64,000 bases of DNA from Solanum dulcamara (taxonomy: Eukaryota; Streptophyta; Magnoliopsida; Solanales; Solanaceae): the NCBI RefSeq assembly GCF_947179165.1, contig NC_077246.1, positions 69,722,421 to 69,786,420 on the forward strand, written 5' to 3'. The position numbers were made by a program, and so were the translations under genes. The notes under the pieces were generated by a model. It saw only the letters and a program-made list of their open reading frames with translations, searched no databases and had not been told where the DNA came from. Positions 1 to 11,100 of this stretch are shown here, piece by piece; positions within the stretch are counted from its first letter, which is position 1, and every line of letters starts with the position of its first letter.

Positions 1-2115
1 AGCATTTTTGCCAGCAACTTTAATTCTTCTATATTAGAAAGTCATTTCAATTCATTTGAATATCAATTTGCAGTTGAATAAGATATCAATCTCTCTATAT
101 ACTTTTCTCTGATGCTATTTATTTTATAATCTTTCTTATAACATAACCAAAATTTATAGTTTCTGAGTTATGAATGATCACAATTTCTTTTGTTTGTTGC
201 ATTATTAATACAAAGACATGTTGCATTATTAGTTTTGAGAACGTGTGTTGCACTTTGATCCCTACTACTACATAAAATTTATAAAGATCAACAAATTTAT
301 AAAGGTTTAACTTTTGTTGATCATAAGATAGTATCTTTATTTTACTATGTCCTGCTAAATTCGTCCCTTGATTAATCCATGTAACTTAAGAAATTTGGGA
401 AAGATAAATTTTGTTAAAATAACTTTTAAAAAATACTCTATTTATAAGTGGAAAGTGTTTAACAGAAAAATTCCTTGTAATAAAAAGGATACAAATGTAT
501 TTGTCTTTTTTAGAGGAATTCAGGGAGCTATATAACTCATTTATTTTAAGCATCATGTTATAGTTAAGTCCCATTGACCATCTCTCAGCACTTAATAACT
601 TTGATGTTACCCAAATTCAATTCAGAAAATTGGGTTAAAATAAACATGAATAAATTAGTCTGAAATTACTCATAAATCTTCAAATAACATTCAATAATTA
701 TAGTAAAAAGTTCATGAAATTTCTGTTTGAAACAATAATAGCATCATATGGTATGCTAAACTTGTTATTTTATTATGTCTAAGGAGTTAAATAACATATT
801 TGAATTAATAAAATAACAAACTAATGATAAAAATGTATATACATAAATAATTGGACAATGCAATAAGAATCTCTATACAACATTACATGTTCTTTTAATT
901 TATCGGAATCACACAAACTTAAAAAATTATAAAACATAAATTTATAAAAATTAAAATAAAAAATAAAAGTTAAAGAGAAAATATTTGTAACAATATCAAA
1001 TCAATTAACGTAAAAAATAATAAAATACACATGTCAACATACCATACTGAAAGAAGTTAAATAAAGCAATATAACAATAAGAAAAAAAAATGACCAATGA
1101 ATAAAAAATTACATAAGAATTATAAGATGATGAAACACAAAGCGTAGTGGACTAACATTTTCTACCCAATTTATAAAGGGAGAAATTGTGTACATGAAAG
1201 GTTGTGAATGAATGTGTTTAATTGTAGAAGCTAAAAAGTTTGACAATTAAAGTCATTAAGAAGTGAAAAACGATAAGTTGTAACATCTAACCATGTATTT
1301 GGTCTAGTTTAATTGTTATTATTGATTTAATATTAAAAGTTCCTAAATGTGAAGGGAATTTTCGTAATTCAACTTTGAACCTAAAAACTTCCTATTTTTA
1401 ATAATATATATGATATGATAATGATATATGTACTACTTGATTCCATAGCTTACTACAAACGCGCATAAATTCTCTAGTTATCTAGTAGGCAACGACTATA
1501 GATTTTAAATATCTTTTACTTTTTATAAAATAAAAAAAAAGACGTTTGATTATAGATTTTAGATATATTACTTTTTGTAAAAATATTGGAGTTAAAATTG
1601 AAAATAAAGTTGTGTTTGATTATACTTTTTTATAAAATAAATATTAAAATAATATTTATACTTGAATGTATTTAACATTGAATTTGAAATTTTCATATTC
1701 AAAAAATGATTTTCAAATAAAATAAAAAAATTATTTAAAAAAAAAATAAAAAATTTAATGACCAAACTACCCCTAATGTTCCAATACATTTTACAACATT
1801 AACCAAAAAAGCAAATTTAGGTTCTGTTTCTTCCACATATCTCTCTGCCGTCCGATCTCTCAAACACCAACCTGTAAATTCATCAACAAAGCGCGCCAAA
1901 TACAAAAAAATTTAACTTCATTTTCTTCGTCTTCTCTGCTCATCGACAAAGCAAACGAACAGAAAATTGAACAAAATTCAGAAAAAAATTCTGATCCGGT
2001 CAACTGTTGAGTTAGCAGCTAAGGTTAGGTTATATAATTATTTTTTTTTGATTTTTTTGGTATTTTATTGTGGTTGTTTTGTGTTTTTAGGGTTTGTGTA
2101 GTAGTGTTGTTGAGT
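1..2115. other. Intergenic DNA and 5' leader of NF-YB
   Basis: This stretch is very AT-rich and I recognise no gene in it; the open frames present are short and low-complexity. From about 1830 it becomes pyrimidine-rich, as expected for a plant 5' UTR. A 67-bp leader intron is plausible: donor GT at 2024-2025 and acceptor AG at 2089-2090, after a T-rich tract. The leader would then continue to the start codon at 2116. The transcription start is not determined. Confidence 0.5.
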
Positions 2116-5100
2116 ATGGCGGAAGTTCCGGCGAGTCCAGGAGGTGGTTGTGGAAGCCATGAAAGTGGAGGTGAACGGAGTCCTCAATCGAATGTGAGGG
2201 AACCGGATAGGTACCTTCCGATAGCAAATATTGGTCGTATTATGAAAAAGGCATTGCCTGCTAATGCTAAGATAGCTAAGGATGCGAAAGATACTGTTCA
2301 GGAATGTGTTTCTGAGTTCATCAGCTTCATCACCAGCGAGTAAGTGTTACTCTTTTCGTTCACTTTTACTTGTAGAGTTTGGAATTTGGACTTTGCAGCC
2401 CCTTAAGAAACAATGATTGACATGAATATTACCTATCTTGTGTTATGATTTTGGGAATAAGTAATTAATAGTGAGGGTAAAACATGGAAAAAAAAGATGC
2501 TTTCCTCTTGAATATGCTAAAAATGACAAGTAAAAGTGAAAATACATTTTAGTATAGTGGATCAGTAAGTGAACGGAGGCAGTATATTGCTAAGATTTGA
2601 ACTTTATGGGTTCTAAACTTTTGGATAACTGTACATATTTAGTGAATTTCTTACTACAAATACAACATTTAAACTAAAGCAACTCGGTTCGGAATCCATA
2701 TGTCTGCTTGTAGCTCCGTCCATGTAATATTAGGAAAATGGACAGGCTTCCATATCCTTTGGATTGATAATGGAATAGATACGGGTGGGAATTATGTATA
2801 GTGGGAGCACATCCAAGTGTTCAGGAGGGTGTCTCTGAGTTCATCAGTTTCATCACCAGCGGGTAAGTGTTATAATGCTAGGATTTGAAGGATTCTAAAT
2901 TTTAGGATAACGACATCATGGATTAGTAACTGGGTTCTAAATTTAATATTTGTACATAGTTAGTGAATTTCTTAATACAAGTTCCACTTTTGAACTAAAG
3001 CAACTGGGTTCGGAATCCATATGTCGGCTTGTAGTTCCGCCATGTAATATTAGGAAAATCGATATGCTTTCATATCCTTTGGATTGATAATGGAATAAAT
3101 ACAGGTGGGAATTTCGTATAGTGAGAACACATCCAAGTGTTTCAATGAAGAGAAAAGAACAAATTAGTTATTGCGTGACATCATACACTAGTCAATACGA
3201 GTCGAGATTTAAGGGCTTCATATACCTAAGGATTTATTTGAAATTTGATGTACTATTAATTCGTTGTACTTACAAATGTTTAAATTTGAAGTGGTATTCT
3301 TGAATCTCGGAGTTTATCTTCTAGAGCACTTACTTGTCCTTGGAAAATTCCTTGGAGTCTCTTTTTAGGTTTAAAATATGGTGGAATCCAGAATTTTCGT
3401 AACCGTATTCTCTGCACGTGTTTTCTATGCTTATGGATACAACTTAAATGATTTGCTATTTTTGTTGAAAATAATTTTTGCTACCGTGTTTGATGTGCTT
3501 ATGGATACAACTTAATTGATTTGCGATATATGTTGAAAATATTCACGTGATGTCAATTTTGTTGTGCATATCCATTTATGAGTTCCAAATTTTTTTAAAC
3601 AAGAACAAAACAATGTTTGTAACTATTTTGAGCATATCGAAAACGTTTGTAGAAAGAGTGAAAGTATTGTTGGTAAGGGCCTAAGAGGTGAGAAAGAGAG
3701 GCTGTGTGAGGAATGGAAGAAGTGAATATTGGAGGCATTTGGGGGAGGGAAGAAGAGAAGAAAAAGGGAATGGAATGATTGGGCCCACTATGGGTGACAG
3801 AGGAATTTGTAGAAGTGTACATTCACATATAATTCCACACCATTTGAAGAATAGCACCAGCTGAGAAATGGTCTAGATTGGCACCAGTTAGCAAAGAAGG
3901 GCAAATATAATACGAAAGGATGACAAGGGTATTTTTGTAGCCAACTTTCGAAGGGGATCAAAGTTAAACAATATCAAATAGTTGAGGAGAAATTTTGGAC
4001 CTTTTCCCTAGTTCTTATTGATGTATAACATAGTAAAAAGGTGCCCCAGATAACAAAAATGTTAGTCTATTTGTGTACACGGTGTGTGTTTACTATATTC
4101 TTTCTTTATATCAGAGAATTTTTGAATAATATTTTACTCTTTCTATGGTACAGATTACTGTTTTAATGGTCAAGGTGTGATTTCCAATCCATATATATTC
4201 GCTGAGTCTTCAAGTGAGGACTTGTGTATAACTGTACATGTTAATAGATGATTGCAAATCAAAATAATGTTGATAAATAATGGTTCTGAGATAGCAGCTT
4301 TCTTTGAACTTAGACGTCGACATTTATTAATCAACATTGAAGTGGTAGTTTGTGGTCTTGCATATGATTTTAAATATGTTTTCTGTTATTGTACAGGGCA
4401 AGTGACAAGTGTCAAAAAGAGAAGAGAAAGACGATTAATGGAGATGATTTGGTATGGGCATTGACCACCTTAGGATTTGAGGACTACATTGAGCCACTAA
4501 AGGCCTATGTGATTAGGTACAGAGAGGTAATTGCAGTTCCTCCTCATTTATCGATGATAAATAAGCTTTGATAAATGAAGAGATCTTGATGTTCTTGCGT
4601 GTATGTTTATCATCAACAACAACTAAAGAGAGACGAAATAGTTCTTTTCTGCTCATCTGGAAGATTTGCTGTGTATCAGTGGTCTATATGAACTTCTTCT
4701 GTAGTTTCGAAGAACTTCTAATTTGACCCCGTGTTATTATCCAATTATCAACTGATCAATGTCTCTTTTTCTGGTGATTGAATCATTCTATTTGCTGGGC
4801 TATGGGTTAATCATGGTATTGCAGATGGAGGTATGCATTGCTTCCCCGCATCAATGATATAGAGTTGTTTATTTTCTTTACCTCTGATATGTCACTAGCC
4901 ATGCCGTGGGGATTGTTTCTAATGTCAGGGAGACGTCAAGGGATCTGCTAGGGCTGGAGATACGTCTGCTAGAAAAGATATAGTTGGTGGTCAGCTCGGT
5001 TCCAGTACACAGGTAAGAGGGTACCAAACTCTCTATTCACCACGTTCTGGTATTCTTAACCCTTATAGAATCAAGTAAAATAGGTGTTATTATTTTGACT

Positions 5101-5180
5101 CGTATTTTCTGGGAAAATGGCAGTTTGTCTATGATGGGTCTTTTACACAAGGCTTAGACTATGGGAACTCCCAAATGTGA
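2116..5180 (+). CDS. NF-YB: Nuclear transcription factor Y subunit B (HAP3-like)
   Basis: Encodes a 166-aa histone-fold subunit of the trimeric CCAAT-binding factor NF-Y; it pairs with NF-YC and then recruits NF-YA in the nucleus. Coding exons are 2116-2339, 4397-4526, 4825-4830, 4929-5012 and 5124-5180, all with GT..AG introns and matching phase. The acidic and glycine-rich N terminus (residues 1-28) is followed by the conserved core: [21 protein letters not shown], then [29 protein letters not shown] and [11 protein letters not shown]. The third exon is only 6 nt and supplies Met-Glu of the family motif YREMEGD. The C terminus ends in [13 protein letters not shown], like the NF-YB8/10 group. 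Some core residues are unusual ([13 protein letters not shown]), so it is a diverged member. The start is the first in-frame ATG with family-like sequence; an upstream ATG at 2068 lies in the probable leader intron. Downstream UTR introns (acceptors near 6184 or 6606) are possible. Confidence 0.93.
2296..3143 (+). repeat. Tandem duplication across exon 1 end and intron 1
   Basis: The last ~45 coding bases of exon 1 and its splice donor (2299-2345) recur at 2822-2868 with a few mismatches. The intron block 2589-2825 recurs at 2875-3142. The second copy starts where the first ends, around 2822, so this is a direct tandem duplication. About 200 bp is missing from the second copy between the exon-like part and the intron block. 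Both copies keep the phrase ending CCAGCG followed by GTAAGTGTTA. Confidence 0.88.
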
Positions 5181-6344
5181 TAAGTAAGTGCTTCTTCATT
5201 CTCTCCTTCCTGTTGCAAGTTTTTTAATAAATAAGAATTACTTCTGTCAGAGTAACCTTGCTTCTCACTATGTTTTCTTCTAGCCTTTATTTATTACATC
5301 TTTTGAGTGAGGAAAATCATTTGGTTATCATCCTTATATTAATTTTGATTTTCCATTTGGGGCTGATTAGTTCATGTACCCTATGATGGCCCCCTTTTCT
5401 CCCCCTCTATTAATTTATATATGAGGTCCACATGGAAAGATTTATATAAGAGACATTTGCTTTTTTACATTTTTTAGGGCAAGAAAAACAAATAAAGAGC
5501 TAACTTTCTTTAACTTGTGCTGCTGGCAGAGGGGTCGGTGCCTGTGTTCTGCCTCTTGGGGAGGGGGCTGTGTGTGTCTTCCCTTTCTCAACTATGACAT
5601 ACTCGGTTAGGACCTCAGCTCGGTACGCATAGAAGTACAATGACAATTTGCTAGAAGTAAAATTTTTGGCTGATCTTAACATTTTTTATCTTCCCTTCCT
5701 CTGGCAGTAGTGTTGGGGAGTTTTGGATGCTCCCGTTTAAAGGTTACTTTAGATCTAAGAGCTAGATAAAGGTGTCTTAAAATATTGTAATAGCAGTATC
5801 GACACCATTTTATGGGCAGACTCAGCAAGAAAGGATAGTGAAGTAAAAGAAACAAATATATGTAGGGGTGTTATTTTCTAGTTTGTTATGCTTACCGATA
5901 TTTCATAAAAGAAGCTTACCTGGGTTTGGGTTCTTCTTTATTCAGTTTGCTCTCCTACTGGTTTTCTTTCAATAAGTAAAACAAGCAAAAAAGCCACGAA
6001 GTTAGATCTGTCTAGGTATGGTGAAGCTACAAAAGTGTAATTGTTCCTTATAAATCTGTTGAGGAGTTGAGCAAGAGTAAAATGTCTGTAGTATACATCG
6101 TTAATATACACCAAAAAGCTAATATGTGCAGCTGTTCTATTTTAAGAGATGGACTGTAACAAATACTAGGTTTAATTGATTGCAGAGGATTATAGTTTGG
6201 ACAATGGGTAGATTAAAAGTGGTGTTCATCGAGCTTGCTACCTCTCAAAAAGAGAGGGGTGGGGGAGATGGTCGCCTACCTCTCAACAGCGTGTATTAAG
6301 GTAAGTTGAAGCATATTTTTGGGGAACTGTGCTTTGATTTGTGT

Positions 6345-6470
6345 TACTCAAGCCGAGGGTCTTTCAGAAACAATCTCTCTACCAACACCCACGAGGAGGG
6401 GTAAGGTTATACACTCTATTTTCCTTAGACCTCGCTTATGAGATTACACTAGATATGTTTGTTGCTGTAC
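6345..6470 (+). mobile_element. RTE/TS-type retroposon 3' tail fragment
   Basis: It begins with the family phrase CAAGCCGAGGGTCTTTC, passes through a block reading 'ctctctacc...gaggggtaaggtt' and ends in a degenerate TTG-rich tail near 6460-6470. The same phrase order occurs in nine other places in this window on both strands, and on the minus strand at the ends of both LINE relics. It is diverged, so old. I cannot tell whether it came from a SINE or a truncated LINE. Confidence 0.7.
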
Positions 6471-6789
6471 AATTACAAACTGTAAATTAGTATTAGCACG
6501 AATGAAGAAGACTCCGTTGTGTGGAACAGAGCTTTGATACTCTTGCTTCTATGTCGTTGTCTTGATAGTTTAATTGAAGTGCTGATTATTTTTGGTCGAT
6601 TTGCAGAATTACAACGGTGCAGATGCGAGTATCTTCTGCCTTCCGGTCTTGATGATCTATGTACTAAGCCAATCAATGTTATGCTGATAGTATTTGTTTG
6701 AAAGCTGAATTAACAGGACCGTTTCAACAAGTTTGGGGGCCTAAAGCGAAACTTCATAGAGAGACCTTTTTCTTTTAGTTGTTAAATTG

Positions 6790-6866
6790 AATAACTATAA
6801 CATACTCAATGTAATCCTATAAGTGAAGTCTCGAGAAGGTAGGATGCACATAGACCTTATGAAATA
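6790..6866 (-). mobile_element. RTE/TS-type retroposon tail, short fragment
   Basis: On the plus strand it reads 'aacatactcaatgtaatcct' followed by 'aagtgaagtctcgagaaggt' and 'acatagacctta', the reverse complement of the shared tail. It lacks the promoter-proximal half, so it is a truncated and decayed copy. Confidence 0.55.
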
Positions 6867-7987
6867 AAAATGTTAACAATGAAAATATTCAATGAAGAAA
6901 GTTCAAAATTTAAAAAGTTTATATAATGATACTAGTATGAATTTGTTGCGGTGCTTAAAATTTAAAGAATACATAAAAAAATAAATTTGATCTTTTTATA
7001 AACGCAAAACAATAGATTTTGCATAATGCAAAAGGTTTAACTGTTTATAGACGTTAGAATAATCAATAATGAGATAATAAAAATTGATTGAGGAAATAAA
7101 AAGGTAAATGTAAGAATTGTAATGTGGGTTCATGATAATCACCAAAATATAAATAAGTTAACAAAATAGATAGTAACGTAAAAAAAAAGATGCAACAATT
7201 AATTAAATACTATTCAATTTCTCAATTATTATGACTTTCACATCAAATAAAGTAAACAAATAATATATATATATATATATTCTATAGGAAAAATTTGAAG
7301 CCCCAAACAATTGTTTTAGTGGTTTTATGATCGGACGGCGACAGGACCGAAAGTATCCTGCAAATCTTGAATTTAGCCATACAACCAAACACTTTGATGC
7401 ACTGTAAATGTAATTTGGCTTTTATTGTGTCAACTGATAACAATCTTCTTTTTCTGCAAATTTGCTAGGTTCTAAGGTTGATTGACCTCAGCTTTTTGTA
7501 TGAAGTTACTTTTAAGATATTGCTTTTTAGAGTTAGCAGAAATATTCTTGGTGTTTTTCTGATTAGAAATAGTCATCGTGCAGCTGTATATATATAGAGG
7601 GCATCCTAAGTTAGCAAGGTCCGGGGAAAGGCCACACTTGAAGGGTTGTGATGTAAATAATCTACTCTAATGCAAATATTAGTGATTGCTTTTGTGGCTC
7701 AAATCCCTAACCTATAGATCACACGGAGACAACTTTACCGTGCAACTATATATTTATGCGACAACAAACCGTACGCTAGTTATATTTATACCATATGCAT
7801 TGAGATTAATCATATTCTAATACAATGAACAAGACGGCCCCTTCACATATAAACTGTTCAGTAGTAATCTTTGCATAATTGTGGATGATGTGTAATGACC
7901 GAGCTCATCAGAGCTGAGACTGCAAAAAAAGAGAGGAAGAAATGGTAGTGAATCTAATTATTAAACAACTTTTCGAAATAAAAACGG

Positions 7988-8127
7988 GTTGATTTTTCGT
8001 ATGGTCACTCAACTAATAGTTTTATTAAAAAAGATCACCTTTTTTCTTGATTCCATTTTTTTTCAACAAAGGAGAGTGATTTTTTGAGAAAATAACTATT
8101 AGTCGAGTGATCATCTGAGAAATCAAC
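7988..8127. mobile_element. Small foldback miniature element at the GSTL 3' end
   Basis: The two ends are inverted copies: GTTGATTTTTCGTATGGTCA at the left and, read on the minus strand from 8127, GTTGATTTCTCAGATGATCA. Both continue into CTC(A/G)ACTAATAG. The 140-bp unit is almost entirely inverted repeat. A related half-copy (GATTTCTTGGATGGTCACTC, then ACCTAATAG) lies at about 11505-11540 inside GSTL intron 2's upstream neighbour region. No clear target-site duplication was seen. Its right end overlaps the stop codon of the adjacent gene. Confidence 0.7.
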
Positions 8128-11100
8128 TCAAATGAAAAACAGTAGTCAAGCCATATACCAAGAAACGTCTTTTATAGTTCTCCAGATGCTCCTTTGGGTC
8201 ACGTTTAGTTACTGTATAAGCCTCAATTTGGTTCATCTCCTGCAGTAAATACATCATACTACATCAACTAATGTTCTGCAAAGTCACAATGTCTCAAAGA
8301 CTAGTGCTTATACACACATACAGAAAACTTAAGGATACGGAGATGGTAATAGCTGTTATCTGCATACAATGGAGAAAGGGCAACCGGATGCTTTAGAAGG
8401 TCCAAGGAAGGGTCGTATCTCAAGGGGTATAATATTAATTCCATGGCTAGAACCTCTGACCAAAGACGGGCCAGGATTTCAACTTTATAGGTTCTGAAAT
8501 GACTGACTTCAAGTGCAAATAACTGGGTTCTAAATTGACATAATACATAAACATGCACTCAAACTTGACTTCAGTTGGCAATGTCACGTCAGCCTTGGGT
8601 GTCCACGAGACACAATGAGACGAGTTGGAGCATTTCGTTGCCAGTTGAGACCAAGTTTGGGTGTCTGTATATGTATTATGCCTAAAATACAGGTTTGCTG
8701 GTCGATCCTCCTATTGTATGCTAAGCATGAGGATGACACTATAGAATTCAAGCAGAACATCATTATAAACTTGACAGTAGCAAATTCCACTAATAGCTTC
8801 GAGAAACACAATGTCCTAGTATCCAAGTGATTATATTTTCGTATATAACTCTAGTTAAAATTTACTTCTGGTGGTCAATGCATTCCATTGGAAAGATTAT
8901 CAAAGAAAAGGTAATCCGTGCGATACCTTGATCCATGCTGCAAGTTTTGTCCTGCCAGCTGTAATATCGTAGTTCTTTACCTCGAGCAAGAAGGGCTGGA
9001 ATCTTTCAATAAATGGTGCATAAGCTATATCCACCTGTCCGTCACACATATAAGGCAGTAAATAATGGAATACACGACATAAATTTGCTTCATTTGCTGC
9101 ATTCCGAGAAAATAATTCTTATGGTGAACATTAACAGCAGATTTCACCTTTTCACTTACTAATGCATAGATAGGTCTTTTACGAGCGTATTTTGAATAAC
9201 CGAAAATAAGATATGGATACTCACCAGACTGAATGTACCGAGGAAGAAAGATCCATCAACAAACTTGGAAAGAGCAGTCTCAATGGAATCAAATGCTGCA
9301 ACTACACCAACTCGTCTCAAACTTAAAGCTTCTACCACAGAGCAAGTATGTAAATTATATAGGAGTAAAAACTTACTGGCATCATTTATTTTGTCTTCCT
9401 TCAAAGATGAAATTACAGCTTTATAAAAGGAGTCAAAGTAGGAGAACAATTCTTCTGCAAATTCTCTCTTGGAAGGATCCTACATTAGCGAGCACACAAG
9501 TTGAGACATGGGAAAAATAGGAAAATCTCAAAGAAAATCCCTTTTAAGAACTTACATCAGGGAAAAGTGATGGTCCTTCAAAGTTACTGTCAATATATCT
9601 AATGAGATCCATACTCTCTCCCTTAACTTCATTGTTGTGTTCCAGTGATGGTACCTGTGCAAGAAAATAATTAAGTTCTCGGAGTAGAACTACAAAGTGA
9701 CAATAAAGTGTAATGCAATGAACTAGTATGTATATTTAGCAGACCTAAATCGATTCATTTACCTTTGATCTATCAATCATTCAGAGATAAGCTAAACTTT
9801 GTTTCTGGGGCCTTTTAATTTAACTAATTTGAAATTAATTAAACTAAAGAGTCTACACACATACACAATCTTTTTAGTAACAAGAAGAAGGCTAAAGCCA
9901 CAATGGGTCCTTGCCATCTGAATCAGTAGATATATGGAGAGCAGGGACATTTTTACTGGTAGGGGGTGGTCCCGTTACGCTATTGCGAATTTCAAAGTTC
10001 ACAATACGTAAGCAAAATGATTGACGGCCCCTTAGATCACAGATAGAATTATCTTAGAAGGGAACCTCAAATACAAATACGCACAAAGAGACATCATTTG
10101 GTTTCAACTTAACGTTTAGGAATTGATAAAGCAGGTTTGTAGATTAACTGTGCTAAAACAACAAGCGGACCAGCTTAATTCTACTATGGATAAACCCTCT
10201 GACTTGGACTGGGGAACTTCAAAGAAAGCAACAACAACAACAACATACCTAGTGTAATCCCGCAAGTGGGGTTTGGGGAGGATAGTGTGTACACAGACTT
10301 TGCCCCTACCTTGGGAAGTAGAGAGGTTGTTCCTGATAGACCTTGGCTCAAGAAAAAACATAAAAAAGCAGTCCGGGAAAAGAAATAACAGAAGTGAAGA
10401 AGCCACGACAAATACTAAAGATAGCATGACAAATCGTTCTGAAAAAAAATGAGAACTTCAAAGAAAGCAAAGACTATAAACCATTTGAATAATTATCACC
10501 ATTTATTTGAAACAATAATGTCACTTTCACCTTATTTGCTGGATAAACTTTCTCCTTGTACCAATCTGGCCTGTTCTTTAGATCAATAGGAACCAACTTA
10601 ATATTTTCCTGCAGCCCCTGATTTACATACAAGAATATACATCACTAACTTTATAGGTAATGGAAGAAATTCGAGTACACACTAAATTTAAGCAAATTCT
10701 ATATCAATAGTTGCTCCATACACACCTTACAATTTCTAGCAATCCACGTACGTTGGGCATATGGGCATGAGTAAGAGATATAAAGCCTTCAACCAAGAAA
10801 ATGAATAAATTGACTATCAAAAGAGAGATAACTAGTATATCGAGCTAATTTCACAAATGGACACTGAATTTTACCGACTATAACAATATAGTTAGAAAAC
10901 TGTTTTTTGTCACAGCTTTACCTACCATAAGAATAAAATCACAAAACTATACCCGTTATAACAATAAAGTCACCTTGATGGGTAGGTTTTACTTTATAGT
11001 GGATAAAGTTTAGCAACTTTAACGGGTAAAGTTAAGCCACTGAGCTACTTTAATGCGACAAAAAGATAGAATTTATTGTTATAATGTATAAAGGTCAGTA

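Larger units (their letters stand above)
5181..7987. other. Intergenic region or NF-YB 3' untranslated region
   Basis: No further coding exon was found. Splice-like acceptors near 6184 and 6606 could belong to a spliced NF-YB 3' UTR. The stretch also carries two retroposon tail fragments (annotated separately) and a short TA dinucleotide run at 7261-7280. Otherwise it is unremarkable AT-rich DNA. Confidence 0.4.

Noticed and set aside
5500..5682. Minus-strand 60-codon frame downstream of NF-YB
   Set aside because: Proline and threonine-rich low-complexity frame with no continuation and no motif.
8301..8830. Frames on both strands between GSTL exons 8 and 9
   Set aside because: They lie in an intron defined by clean splice sites and show no motifs.
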